A stretch of 64,000 nt of DNA from Candidatus Obscuribacterales bacterium (GTDB lineage Bacteria; Cyanobacteriota; Vampirovibrionia; Obscuribacterales; Obscuribacteraceae): positions 558,001-622,000 of the forward strand of contig JAHBVO010000006.1 of NCBI GenBank assembly GCA_019637435.1. Reading direction: 5' to 3'. Each line of letters starts with the position of its first letter. Positions within the stretch are counted from its first letter, which is position 1. A program made the position numbers and the translations under genes. Below the pieces are notes generated by a model. It ran no database searches. It had not been told where the DNA came from and saw nothing but the letters and a program-made list of their open reading frames with translations. Positions 18,616 to 28,081 of this stretch are shown here, in pieces.

Positions 18616-20958
18616 ATGAATAAGCCTACGTTGAGCTTAGCTCTGAGCGTATCACTGGCGCTCGCACAGGCTGGATGGCAAGGAGCGCAGTCGAAATCCA
18701 ACGCCATTTGGCAACAAATGTCGGGGACAAGTGCTGCGAAGAAAACTGCGCAACCAGCTAAAAAGGTTGCTGCAAAAACATCGGCGAAGAAAGTCGTAGC
18801 GAAAACGACTAAGCCTTCACCGGCGGTATCACCTAATACTATTGATGAGAGTCATGCTCTCCTGTTTTTCCCAGGAAAGGACAAGAGCGCAGCCGCCATC
18901 AGTGGCCCTGTACCTAACGCAGCTCTCTCAATCCACCCGACACTGCCGACGAATATCGAGACGTCACCGCTTGCTGAACCAGCATCGACTGCACCCTCTA
19001 CCGATACTTCGATCAGCGAAATTCCGATTGACGAAAATCTCAAAGCGATTGAATCAGCTCCAGCTCCGAAGAGAAGCAATGACCTCATTGCTCAGTTCAA
19101 CGCCGACAACGTAATCGCTCAAGCTGACACCTCCGCAGTGACTGCCAGCCCGATACCACCAGTGGTGACTGGCACCGTCGACTTCGAAGAATTCAAACCG
19201 ACCAACGCGATCGACTTGAAGGTTTCAAGATCAAGAACCTTTAAATTGAGAAACAAAGTTGTTCGTACCTCTATAAGCGATCCTGGCGTAGCAGAACCCG
19301 TAATCGTTGCTGAAAACCAGATGGTTCTCCTCGGCAAGTCACCGGGTAAAGCAACACTCGTTCTCTGGGATGACGCTGGTAACTCGTCGGCTATCGACCT
19401 GCGCGTATCGAAAGACTACACAGGTCTGCAATCGACTCTCCGCGAAATCGACCCCCGCATCATCGTCAAGACCTACTCGGTCGGTGGTTCGGATCGTCTG
19501 ATTCTCCTCGGCGATGTCGACCACGTCGAATCAGTCATTCGTGCATTCGCAGCAGCGAACGTATATATGGATGACCGCGGCATGAACATTCAAGTCGCGA
19601 ACAACCGCCTGATGGGTACCCGTATCGGTGAAGTCGGTGCACAAGGTTCGTCGTCACAAGGTGGTCAATCCGGACAGCTCGCGCAGTTGAACTCCGTCGA
19701 TAAATACACCTTCTTCCCTAACTACAACAACAACGTGAGCTTGGCTCAAGGCATCACCTCAGACGGTGGTCGCGTGACCAGTCTCATCAAAGTGCGTAAA
19801 GTACCGTTGATCGCATTGCACGTCACGTTCATGGAAATGAACACACTGGCTGCACGTTCACTCGGTTCGACTGTAGGTATCAACTACTCGGGTGCCGGCT
19901 TCGGATTCGGTATTGGTGGTGCCCCAACAACGGCTGGAGGTCTGCCGGCTAACACTATTTTAGGTTCAGACCCAGGCAACTATTCACAAATTCCGACTTT
20001 CAGTCCTCCCGGAACTGTTGATGGAGCCCCGGCAGCTTACTCGACGGGACCTGTGACATTCACAAGCCCATCAGCTTTCACTCCTACCACCTCAGGTATA
20101 GGCTTGCCAGTTTTTGCGCAAGCTGCGCAGTTACTCAGTCAACAAGTACTGCTCGGTGCTCCTGGTGGTGCGTCGTTCACTCCTGGCGGTCTGGGTGTTC
20201 TTTTCAACGCGATCTCGAACTTCGCAATCGCTGACCGTTATAGATTCTCAATTCAACCGAGAATCATCGGCTCGATTACTCACAACCGCGCTCGTATTCT
20301 GGCGGAACCAACGCTGGTTACGATCTCCGGAGAACGGGCATCGTTCCTGGCTGGTGGCGAAATTCCAATCCTTCAGTCTATCGCGACCGCGGGCGCCGCG
20401 CTGGCTTCCGTCACGTTCGAGCCATTCGGTCTCAGAATCAACATGATTCCCGTGCTGATGGAAAACGGCATGATCAACCTCGAGATCTCGCCTGAAGAAC
20501 GTATCGTATCCAACACATTCGCATTCAACTTCCCGGGCACTCTGACCAACATTCCTGGTTTCACTACCAGAAAAGCTCAGACCATCGTCGAGATGAAACC
20601 GGGACAAGAACTCTTCATCGGTGGTTTGATTACCACCAACAACGGTAGAGAACTCAGCAAATACCCGATCTTCGGTGAGATTCCTGTAGTTGGCGCGTTG
20701 TATCGCTCCAAAGCATGGAACAAAAACGAGAGTGAACTCGTTGTATCCGTGAGACCGGAAGTGATTCTGCCCGGCACACCTGGACAACTCAAACTTCCTG
20801 AAGAAATCGGGCGAGTTGAAGGTCCTCGTGACATGAACATGTTCCAAGTCGAACCAACCGTGATTGACGAACGTCACTACACCTCCGGTCGCTCGGAAAG
20901 ACACCAAAAGACTTCACCAACATTGCCAGAAGGCGCTCCGATTCCGGACAGCAGATAA
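18616..20958 (+). CDS. CpaC/RcpA-like secretin, copy 1
   Basis: 780 residues; outer-membrane channel protein of the type II/III secretion and Flp-pilus secretin superfamily. It has an N-terminal signal peptide, a Lys/Ala-rich segment (residues 40-70), a pilus-secretin N-terminal domain (about 198-262, DLKVSRSRTFKL ... VLLGKSPGKATLVLWD), a BON-like stretch, and the secretin domain (about 390-715) with RILAEPTLVTISGE, GGEIPI, and the membrane-lip signature PGQELFIGGL to PIFGEIPVVGALYRS. It is followed after 55 bp by a paralogue with the same domain order and the same leader before the ATG (AGAGGGAGAGTGGA). No other pilus-assembly gene is in the window. Confidence 0.92.
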   Translation: MNKPTLSLALSVSLALAQAGWQGAQSKSNAIWQQMSGTSAAKKTAQPAKKVAAKTSAKKVVAKTTKPSPAVSPNTIDESHALLFFPGKDKSAAAISGPVPNAALSIHPTLPTNIETSPLAEPASTAPSTDTSISEIPIDENLKAIESAPAPKRSNDLIAQFNADNVIAQADTSAVTASPIPPVVTGTVDFEEFKPTNAIDLKVSRSRTFKLRNKVVRTSISDPGVAEPVIVAENQMVLLGKSPGKATLVLWDDAGNSSAIDLRVSKDYTGLQSTLREIDPRIIVKTYSVGGSDRLILLGDVDHVESVIRAFAAANVYMDDRGMNIQVANNRLMGTRIGEVGAQGSSSQGGQSGQLAQLNSVDKYTFFPNYNNNVSLAQGITSDGGRVTSLIKVRKVPLIALHVTFMEMNTLAARSLGSTVGINYSGAGFGFGIGGAPTTAGGLPANTILGSDPGNYSQIPTFSPPGTVDGAPAAYSTGPVTFTSPSAFTPTTSGIGLPVFAQAAQLLSQQVLLGAPGGASFTPGGLGVLFNAISNFAIADRYRFSIQPRIIGSITHNRARILAEPTLVTISGERASFLAGGEIPILQSIATAGAALASVTFEPFGLRINMIPVLMENGMINLEISPEERIVSNTFAFNFPGTLTNIPGFTTRKAQTIVEMKPGQELFIGGLITTNNGRELSKYPIFGEIPVVGALYRSKAWNKNESELVVSVRPEVILPGTPGQLKLPEEIGRVEGPRDMNMFQVEPTVIDERHYTSGRSERHQKTSPTLPEGAPIPDSR

Positions 20959-21013
20959 TCGCTGGACTCGCGTAATTAGGGCAATTAGTTAACTGAATCA
21001 GAGGGAGAGTGGA

Positions 21014-23386
21014 ATGAACAAGAAGGGGACGAGCTTAGTACTAAGCCTGTCAGTACTTGTAGGACCGGTGCAGACGCTAGTCATGCAGCCGGCACAAGCA
21101 GCCGATGCAATCTGGCAAAAAATGTCGGGCAGCAAAGTCACGACATCCAAGAAGACTGCTAAGAAAACAACGAAGGTAGCTCCGAAAAAAGCCACAGTCG
21201 CTAAGAAACCGGCAGTCAAAACCATAGCCACCACGGGCAGTGTCGCGGACGATCACGTCATGCTCTTCCTGGGCGGCAACAAAAATGCAAAAGAAGAATT
21301 AGCAACCGAGCCGGTACCGGCAGCTGCGCTGAGCATACATCCCTCATTGCTCCAGGCGGACAAGCTGTCCACTCCCGCCACCCACTCAGGCGATATCGTC
21401 GCCTTGAACTCGACATCGACCCAGAACGGATTCTCGATGGCAGAAGTGCCAACGTCGGAAGCCGTTGTCGATAGCGATAAGCAACTCATCGCTCAGTTAG
21501 CTCCCGACCAGGTGATCTCACAGTCGACGTCATCCGGCGTGACTGCTACGCCCATTCCGCCGGTAGTTACTGGAGCAGTTGACCTTGAAGAGTTCAAGAC
21601 AACCAACGAAATCGATTTGAAAGTCTCTCAATCGAGAACTTTCAAAATGCGCAACAAGATCGTTCGTACATCGATTAGCGATCCTGGTATTGCAGAGCCG
21701 GTAGTCGTCGCAGAAAACCAAATGGTTCTGCTCGGCAAAGCTCCCGGTAGCGCCACCATGGTTCTCTGGGACGATGCCGGTAACACGGCAGCAGTAGACA
21801 TCGTCGTCTCACGCGACTTCTCGGAACTGCAGACAGCACTCCGCGAAATCGATCCCCGTATCGTTGTGAAAGCTTTCTCAGTAGGTGGCTCGGATAGAGT
21901 TCTTCTCCTTGGAGATGTAGACCACGCCGAATCGATCATCCGCGCAATGATGGCTTGCAACGTCTTCATGGACGACCGCGGTTTCAATATCCAAGTTGCA
22001 AACAACCGTTTGATCGGAGCAAGAATTGGTGAACAGGGTGCCTCTGGTAGCAGCGGTGCTGGACAGGGCGGCGGAACAGGACAACTCGCGACTCTATCTT
22101 CGGTAGATCGCTACACCTTCTTCCCTAACCTGCCAAACAACGTCAGCAAAGCGCAAATCATCACAAGCGATGGTGGACGCGTTACCAGCTTGATCAAAGT
22201 CCGAAAAGTACCGTTGATTGTTCTTCACGTGACCTTCATGGAGATGAACACCACTACGGCACGGAAGCTCGCGACCGCCGTAGGTGTCAACAATGCTTCA
22301 CGCGGCTTCGCATTCGGTATGGGTGGTACGAACAACCTCAGTAATGGTGTGTTCAACTCCACTGGTGGTCTCACTCAAAACTTGCCGACAAACATCATCC
22401 AGCCGGCTTATGGAGCATCGCTACCAGCAGGTTCTCAGCCTCTGGGCTGGAGTGTCCTACCGGCCAACTTCCAGTCTAACAACGCGATCGCTGGATCTGG
22501 ACTTATGAATGGTCCAACCTCGCAAATTGGTATCGGATCTCCACTCATCGCTCCTCAGGTGGCACAGCAGTCGGTTCTCTTCGGAGCACCTGGCGGCGCT
22601 AGCTTCGCACTCGATAACATCCTCAACTTGTTCACAGCAACCAACAACTTCGGTGCCAACGACAAGTCGAGATGGTCGATCACTCCGACAATCCAAGGTT
22701 TGATCAACCAACAGCGCGCAAGAATCCTCTCGGAGCCATCACTTGTATGTATCTCCGGTGAGCGTGCAGCGTTCCTGGCAGGCGGCGAAATTCCGATCCT
22801 TCAGGCAGTTGCAGCAGCCGGTCAGGCACAACAATCGGTTGTGTTCGAACCATTCGGTTTGAGAATCAACTTCATTCCGGTCTTGATGGAAAACGGAGCG
22901 TTGACCCTGGAAATCTCTCCGGAAGAGAGAATTCCATCAACCCAGAACCAAATTCAGGCACCTGGATCAAGCACACTCATCCCGTCATTCACCACAAGAA
23001 AAGCTCAAACCACGGTTGAAATGAAACCTGGTCAAGAACTCTTCATCGGTGGATTGATCACATCCAACAATGGTCGTGAATTGAACAAACTTCCGATCTT
23101 CGGTGAAATCCCAGTTCTCGGTGCAATGTACAGATCGAAAGCTTTCGCGAAGAACGAAAGTGAATTGGTCGTAGCGGTTCGTCCGGAAATCATCCTGCCA
23201 GGTACACCTGGTCAGCTCAAGCTTCCGGAAGAAATTGGTCGTGTTGAAGGTCCTCGTGACACCAACCTGTTCCAAGTTGAACCGACAGTACTCGACGAAC
23301 GTTACTTCTCGACAGGTCGCGCAGAACGTCACCAAAAGACTTCGCCGACACTGCCCGAAGGCGCACCGATTCCGGACAGCAACTAA
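21014..23386 (+). CDS. CpaC/RcpA-like secretin, copy 2
   Basis: 790 residues, paralogue of the preceding gene by tandem duplication. The same architecture is visible: signal peptide ending QPAQAADA, a Lys-rich segment, the pilus-secretin N domain (about 199-265), and the secretin domain (about 395-725) with RILSEPSLVCISGE, GGEIPI and PIFGEIPVLGAMYRS. Both copies share the AIWQ.MSG motif after the signal and the C-terminal SPTLPEGAPIPDS tail. The region after VTFMEMN, facing the channel lumen in known secretins, is the most divergent, and holds Gly/Asn/Pro-rich inserts. It is probably co-transcribed with copy 1 and ends in a strong terminator. Confidence 0.92.
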   Translation: MNKKGTSLVLSLSVLVGPVQTLVMQPAQAADAIWQKMSGSKVTTSKKTAKKTTKVAPKKATVAKKPAVKTIATTGSVADDHVMLFLGGNKNAKEELATEPVPAAALSIHPSLLQADKLSTPATHSGDIVALNSTSTQNGFSMAEVPTSEAVVDSDKQLIAQLAPDQVISQSTSSGVTATPIPPVVTGAVDLEEFKTTNEIDLKVSQSRTFKMRNKIVRTSISDPGIAEPVVVAENQMVLLGKAPGSATMVLWDDAGNTAAVDIVVSRDFSELQTALREIDPRIVVKAFSVGGSDRVLLLGDVDHAESIIRAMMACNVFMDDRGFNIQVANNRLIGARIGEQGASGSSGAGQGGGTGQLATLSSVDRYTFFPNLPNNVSKAQIITSDGGRVTSLIKVRKVPLIVLHVTFMEMNTTTARKLATAVGVNNASRGFAFGMGGTNNLSNGVFNSTGGLTQNLPTNIIQPAYGASLPAGSQPLGWSVLPANFQSNNAIAGSGLMNGPTSQIGIGSPLIAPQVAQQSVLFGAPGGASFALDNILNLFTATNNFGANDKSRWSITPTIQGLINQQRARILSEPSLVCISGERAAFLAGGEIPILQAVAAAGQAQQSVVFEPFGLRINFIPVLMENGALTLEISPEERIPSTQNQIQAPGSSTLIPSFTTRKAQTTVEMKPGQELFIGGLITSNNGRELNKLPIFGEIPVLGAMYRSKAFAKNESELVVAVRPEIILPGTPGQLKLPEEIGRVEGPRDTNLFQVEPTVLDERYFSTGRAERHQKTSPTLPEGAPIPDSN

Positions 23387-23412
23387 TACTTGCCAACGGA
23401 CTAAGAGAATTG

Positions 23413-23441
23413 AAAGAGGCAGCTTACGGGCTGCCTCTTTT
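23413..23441 (+). terminator. Rho-independent terminator of the secretin operon
   Basis: Perfect 11-bp stem AAAGAGGCAGC/GCTGCCTCTTT with loop TTACGG and trailing TTTT, 26 bp after the second secretin. Confidence 0.92.
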
Positions 23442-23567
23442 GCGTTCACGCTCAATCCTTCCAGGCCAAGCGCTCGAAACAGTTAGGATACTGGAACGAG
23501 GTGAAACCGCTTGACACTACATCCGATACCAACTTGATTAGACCGCCTTAGTCTAATTGCAAGTAGT

Positions 23568-23598
23568 AAAAAGCGCCGTTCGATTCAAACGGCGCTTT
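23568..23598 (-). terminator. Terminator of the BlaI-type gene
   Basis: Perfect 11-bp stem AAAGCGCCGTT/AACGGCGCTTT (23570-23580 with 23588-23598), 7-nt loop; on the minus strand it is followed by T residues. A smaller inverted repeat ATTAGAC/GTCTAAT lies at 23537-23557. Confidence 0.85.
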
Positions 23599-23635
23599 CA
23601 AGATTTAGTTTCGATTGCGATTCGAAGTCAGTAAT

Positions 23636-24037
23636 TTAGCGGCGTTTGCTCGACTTCTTGGCGGCTTTCTTCTCGTACTTTTCGATGAAGTGTCTGGATT
23701 CCATCGGGAATTCATCCAGAAAAACTTCGAGAACATGCTCAACTGATCTGGCGATAAACTCTTCGCGATTGTTCTCCGGACTGTAGCAATTTGCCAGACC
23801 GGCTTTGTCGACGATTTTAAGCAAACCCTTCTCGGAGAGTCGCACCATCGTGGTCATGACAGTTGTGTAAGCGATTTCGCGTCGTTTGCGCAGCGTATCG
23901 TAGATTTCGCGTACAGTGACAGTCGGATTTGCGAGTTTCCACGCGAGCTCCATAATGTCACACTCTAGATCGCCGAGAAACTTCTTCAACCCCTTCTGAT
24001 TGAATCTAAAAGAGGCGTTCTCGTCGTGCATTCTCAT
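23636..24037 (-). CDS. BlaI/MecI/CopY-family transcriptional repressor
   Basis: 133 residues from the preferred start at 24037 (the frame runs upstream to 24166, but that part is not family-like). A winged-helix domain occupies about residues 10-80: LGDLECDIMELAWKL, VTVREIYDTLRKRREIAYTTVMTTMVRLSEKGLL, the canonical pattern of penicillinase-repressor proteins. A helical dimerisation part and a basic KKAAKKSSKRR tail follow. BlaI regulators are usually released by a BlaR1-type membrane protease; none is encoded here, and no target palindrome is evident at its own promoter. It may regulate distant genes. Confidence 0.87.
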   Translation of the reverse strand: MRMHDENASFRFNQKGLKKFLGDLECDIMELAWKLANPTVTVREIYDTLRKRREIAYTTVMTTMVRLSEKGLLKIVDKAGLANCYSPENNREEFIARSVEHVLEVFLDEFPMESRHFIEKYEKKAAKKSSKRR

Positions 24038-24265
24038 GAAATAACCATCCCATACCCGTTTCCGATGATCGTAACACAGCCTGACGACTTGTGGTAGTTG
24101 GTTTATCGAAATGCGAATTACGCGAAAAGACGGACGAAGTGCTGTTTTCGTTGAACATGAAAGCATTCATAACTCGCAGGCTATAGATCTGAAGAAGATA
24201 AGCTGACAATTTGCGCCTCGAGGTGTTTCAATGGCTCAATATCAGCCCCGAGTCCGGTATCAAAA

Positions 24266-24850
24266 ATGTCGAATGGTTTAAAGCCTGTTGTCTTCCTCGA
24301 TCGCGACGGAACCCTGAACGTGGAATCAGGATACATCCGCAACCTTTCGGATTTGAACCTGATCGAAGGCGCCGGAGAGGCAATCCGGAAGCTCAATTCC
24401 GCCGGAGTAGCGGCTGTATTGGTCACCAATCAAACAGGAGCAGCACGCGGTTATTATTCGGAAGAACATATCCGCGATTTGAATGCGCGACTGGTGAAAC
24501 TGCTTAAAGAAGAAAACGCATACCTCGACGACCTTTACTATTGTCCACACCTGGCCGAGGGGACAGTTGCTCCCTATGCCAGAGAATGCGACTGTCGAAA
24601 ACCGGCTCCTGGTCTGGTTGAACAAGCGTATAGAGAACATCCTGAATTGGATCGGGCTCGTTCATTCGTGGTCGGCGATAAGGCCACCGACGTGGAACTC
24701 GCGACCAATTGTGGTGCGAAGAGTATTCTGGTTGAGACAGGGTATGGAAAACAAGTTGTGGCGGGCGAATATCAGTGGAAGGTCACACCGGACTTCCAGA
24801 CCGACAGCATCGTGCAAGCCGTTGAATGGATACTCGCTTCACTGAAGTAA
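24266..24850 (+). CDS. gmhB: D-glycero-beta-D-manno-heptose 1,7-bisphosphate 7-phosphatase
   Basis: HAD-superfamily phosphatase, 194 residues, typical of GmhB. Motif I is FLDRDGTLN (nucleophile Asp), motif II VTNQTGAARG, the zinc-binding Cys/His cluster CPH...CDCRKP, and motif IV VVGDKATDVELA. It removes the C7 phosphate in ADP-heptose synthesis for the lipopolysaccharide core or S-layer glycans. The enzyme implies a heptose-containing surface polymer. It is a single gene here; no other heptose genes are nearby. It could alternatively act as a histidinol-phosphate-like phosphatase, but the Cys cluster fits GmhB. Confidence 0.9.
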   Translation: MSNGLKPVVFLDRDGTLNVESGYIRNLSDLNLIEGAGEAIRKLNSAGVAAVLVTNQTGAARGYYSEEHIRDLNARLVKLLKEENAYLDDLYYCPHLAEGTVAPYARECDCRKPAPGLVEQAYREHPELDRARSFVVGDKATDVELATNCGAKSILVETGYGKQVVAGEYQWKVTPDFQTDSIVQAVEWILASLK

Positions 24851-24914
24851 TCGGTTAACTAATTAGTGAACTAAGTTGAGGCTAATCGACTTCGGTAACT
24901 GACTCCGATATCGG

Positions 24915-26276
24915 TTACGCAAATCTCGATTTTAGTAGCTGGCTCATTTCGTTAAGCAAACTCGGAATGTCGAACGGTTTCGGAAGATAGAGGTCGGCTC
25001 CTGCTTCCAGCGCTTTCGACTGATCCGGATGCGATGTCGCCATAACTACCCAAATCTTGCAGAGCGCTTCGTCCGATTTGAGCACACGGCAAAGTTTCCA
25101 GCCGTCCATTTTTCGATCGGACAAATTCGATTCCAGAAGAATCAGATCGGGAGGCTCATGGCGAGCCATGGTCAGAGCGTCATCTGCAGAACTCGTCACT
25201 TCAACAGTGTAGCCTTCGAGTGAGAGTGTCTCTTGTAACAGACAGGCCATGGCGCCATCCGGCTCCACGACAAGGATGCGGCCGGTAACAATGTCTTCTT
25301 CCGTTTTGCGCACTTCCACTTTGGTTGTCGGAAAAGTGCTTCCTTTTCGAATTTCCTCACGCGGATGATCGTCAAGGACAAAACAAGATTCGAGTTTCTG
25401 CTTCGCCAGATCTCGAGCGTCACGCGCAGAAGTCAGAACGTCGACATAGCTCTGAAAACGGCGCTTCGTGCTATCGACGATTCCAACAGCAACCGAGATC
25501 AATGGCACCCTTCTTCTGATGCCACCACGGCCGGTGGAAATCAAATATCCTCGCTCGATGTCACCTTTAGGGTAAAAACGAGAACTCATTTTATCGAATT
25601 GCTGGCAGATTCTTTCTGCTTTACGCAAAGCTTCTTCAGGTCGGCAAGTCATCAAAAAGTCGTCGGCTTCGATGTGTCCGACAAAGTCGGTATCATCGGC
25701 GATATCAGTAAGAATCGCCCCCAGAGCTTTAATCAACTGGTCGCCTGCCAGGTCGCCATAGGTTTCGTTGTAAACCCGAATCTTATTCAGGTCGATCGAC
25801 ATCGCCGCCCAGTTGCGATCCGAGACTAGCAGCTGTTCCAGCATACGACGAATCATATTCGGCCCGGGCATTAGCGTGAGCGGATTCGAAAATTCTTCCT
25901 GACGTCTCCGCAAATGTGCGAGCACACGAATCGCCAGTTCGTTTTTATCGATCGGATCCTGCAGGACATCGTCCGCACCATATCTGAAGGCATTGATGCG
26001 CTCGTTTACATCAGTGGATGGATGGAGTAGAACGAGCACCGGTCTCGGATGCACGAGAGTGGCACGCACCTGCTGGCAGTAAAGTCGGCCGTCGCCTTCA
26101 GGCATGTTCGCGGACAGAATGATCAAGTCAGGATGAATGAACGACAGGAGTTCATTCGCTTCCTCAAATGAGGTTACAGCATTCACGCGTGCACCGGTCT
26201 TCTCGAGAATCGAAGCATACTCAGCAGCCTGTCGAGCCTGATGAATAATGAGAAGTTGCGGTGTTGGAAGCATCAT
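24915..26276 (-). CDS. Degenerate receiver-GGDEF-receiver protein
   Basis: 453 residues in three domains. Receiver 1 (about 7-125) has Ser55 at the phospho-acceptor position (LIILSANMPEGDG) and lacks the acidic pair. The middle domain (about 150-320) is GGDEF-like (DLNKIRVYNETYGDLAGDQLI) but the signature reads EADDF instead of GGDEF. Receiver 2 (about 335-450) has Glu at the acceptor position (LILLESNLS) while keeping the Lys of LPKPF. Phosphotransfer and cyclic-di-GMP synthesis by the usual residues are therefore unlikely; a binding or scaffold role is more plausible. Its ATG overlaps the stop of the upstream histidine kinase (ATGA), so the two are translationally coupled. Confidence 0.9.
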   Translation of the reverse strand: MMLPTPQLLIIHQARQAAEYASILEKTGARVNAVTSFEEANELLSFIHPDLIILSANMPEGDGRLYCQQVRATLVHPRPVLVLLHPSTDVNERINAFRYGADDVLQDPIDKNELAIRVLAHLRRRQEEFSNPLTLMPGPNMIRRMLEQLLVSDRNWAAMSIDLNKIRVYNETYGDLAGDQLIKALGAILTDIADDTDFVGHIEADDFLMTCRPEEALRKAERICQQFDKMSSRFYPKGDIERGYLISTGRGGIRRRVPLISVAVGIVDSTKRRFQSYVDVLTSARDARDLAKQKLESCFVLDDHPREEIRKGSTFPTTKVEVRKTEEDIVTGRILVVEPDGAMACLLQETLSLEGYTVEVTSSADDALTMARHEPPDLILLESNLSDRKMDGWKLCRVLKSDEALCKIWVVMATSHPDQSKALEAGADLYLPKPFDIPSLLNEMSQLLKSRFA

Positions 26277-27538
26277 GCGAGGTCACGCCCCCGTTGTGCT
26301 TGTTTTTCATACGTAGCCGCGGGCAGTCTAACCGTGAATGTGCTTCCGCCGGCGCCACTAGCTACGGTGATATCTCCGTCCAGAGCAAGAGCGAGAGAAC
26401 GCGTGATGTAGAGCCCGAGACCGGTTCCTTCCGTTTGACGAACCAGCGGATTATCGAGCCGGCTGAATTTATGGAAGATCTTCGGAAGATGTTCTTCCGG
26501 TATCCCCACGCCTTGATCGGAAACTAGAAACTCTACCATCTCCGTAGGGTTGGCGCCGTCGCCCGGATCGTACATGATGGAACGCGCCAGGAAAGTAACT
26601 GTAGTTCCGGCTTGCGAATACTTGATGGCGTTGTCGATCAAGTTGGTCAGAATCTGTTCCAAACGATCCGCATCAGCCCAGACCGGCGGCAAGCCTGCCG
26701 GAATATCGATGACTATTTTATGTTTCTCGGCTTTCTCAGCAAGATTGAGTTGAACTCTTTCTACCGCATCCTGAAGATCAATGGCTCTGTTGGTGAATTG
26801 CAGCCGTTTTGATTCAAGGCGTGAAACAGCCAGCAGATCTTCAACCAGGCGCGTCAGACGGTCTGCCTGGTCTTTGATAATACCGACGTACCTTCTCTGC
26901 TGGCTGACATCAAGACGATCCCCGGCGCGCAAAATCGTGTCGGCAAAACCTTTTATGCTGGTAAGCGGAGTTCTCAACTCGTGACTGACAGTGCTGACGA
27001 AATCGGTTTGAGCTTGTTGAAGAGAGTTTGCCTGCAGGATGTAAACAATGGTCAGATGACCGGCACCATTCTTATCAGCGGAAGTGGTCTTGGCTGCTGC
27101 AGTTTTGGCGCCGGTCGATTTTGCGCTCGCCGCTTTGGGCGAAACCGTTTTCTCGGCCGCGGCGGTTTTAGCAGCCGATGCTGTTTCGGCAGCCTCCTTG
27201 ATTGGAACGTGGCTTACGGGCATAACTAGCTGCGCGCCAGTTTTTCCTATTATCGAGGCCAGCTGCTGCGCCTTCGCCGACGTTTTACCGTCCGCCACCG
27301 CATTTGGTGCGTTGCTACTGAGCAACGGATGCTTCGGAGCATCTTGCTGCGTGTCTGGTACTTCAAAGTTGATAATCGACTTGAGCGGCTGCCCCTTCAA
27401 AGACGCTGCGTCCTTGCCGACGAGCTTAGCCAAGGCGGCGTTAACGCTCACTATCAAGCCCTGGGAATCGCTTACCACGAACCCGTCAGCACACTCGTCC
27501 AGTAGACAACGGTAAATGTCTTCGCTCTTCAATTGCAA
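26273..27538 (-). CDS. Soluble PAS-histidine kinase
   Basis: 421 residues without membrane helices. A PAS domain (about 1-150) has a low-complexity Ala/Lys/Thr insertion (about residues 110-150) before its last strand HLTIVYIL. HisKA follows with SHELRTPLTSIKGFADT, then HATPase_c with DNAIKYS, SDQGVGIP, FSRLDN and GTGLGLYI. All catalytic boxes are intact. It is coupled by a 4-bp overlap to the degenerate receiver protein at 24915, probably its partner. It is preceded on the same strand by mrnC, tagA and csaB, so it may be the distal part of a longer transcript. Confidence 0.93.
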   Translation of the reverse strand: MQLKSEDIYRCLLDECADGFVVSDSQGLIVSVNAALAKLVGKDAASLKGQPLKSIINFEVPDTQQDAPKHPLLSSNAPNAVADGKTSAKAQQLASIIGKTGAQLVMPVSHVPIKEAAETASAAKTAAAEKTVSPKAASAKSTGAKTAAAKTTSADKNGAGHLTIVYILQANSLQQAQTDFVSTVSHELRTPLTSIKGFADTILRAGDRLDVSQQRRYVGIIKDQADRLTRLVEDLLAVSRLESKRLQFTNRAIDLQDAVERVQLNLAEKAEKHKIVIDIPAGLPPVWADADRLEQILTNLIDNAIKYSQAGTTVTFLARSIMYDPGDGANPTEMVEFLVSDQGVGIPEEHLPKIFHKFSRLDNPLVRQTEGTGLGLYITRSLALALDGDITVASGAGGSTFTVRLPAATYEKQAQRGRDLA

Positions 27539-27652
27539 TGTTCAATGCCACGTAAGTAGGGTGTGTGCGCGAACCCAATACACGTCGAGCGGGAGGGCCC
27601 AAAACCTACGTTATCACCACATTAAGTATCTACTGGGCATTACAACCTATTG

Positions 27653-28045
27653 TTAAGGTTTAGACCCGAGGCTCAGGTCAAGAAGCTGGCTCAATCGCCC
27701 CTTGTCAGTCAGGTAAAGATAGCCAACCAGCGCCTCCATAGCGGTTGCGTAGCGATATGAAGCCTGGTCGGCACGCCTGTTGCCCGTTAGTTTAAGATTT
27801 CTTGCTCGACGGACTATGTCCTGCTCCGGCTCCAGGAGGTGTTCCATCAATCCTTCCAGGATTCTTGCCTGACTTTCGGCATTGACCCGGCGCACCACCT
27901 TCTGATGAAGCGACTCCGCGCTATGGGTGGTCATCACCTCGCGCTCCCGCTCGTAGAGCTCGAAAACAGCGTCACCCAGATGCGCGAGCATCCGTAACGG
28001 CAAGTTTTTTGCCTCTGTTGTGGACAGCGTCTTTTCAAATAGCAT
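27653..28045 (-). CDS. mrnC: Mini-ribonuclease 3
   Basis: 130 residues, a stand-alone RNase III catalytic domain without the double-stranded-RNA-binding domain. The catalytic signature LAHLGDAVFELY matches the RNase III E...LGD element, and the second acidic helix NRRADQASYRYATAMEALVGYLYL supplies the remaining metal ligands. In Firmicutes and Cyanobacteria MrnC matures 23S rRNA precursors. AGGAGCGG precedes the ATG. It lies 36 bp downstream of tagA on the same strand, likely one operon. Confidence 0.93.
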   Translation of the reverse strand: MLFEKTLSTTEAKNLPLRMLAHLGDAVFELYEREREVMTTHSAESLHQKVVRRVNAESQARILEGLMEHLLEPEQDIVRRARNLKLTGNRRADQASYRYATAMEALVGYLYLTDKGRLSQLLDLSLGSKP

Positions 28046-28081
28046 CTGTGAAGAAACCGCTCCTGTTCAGGGTTTCAATAA

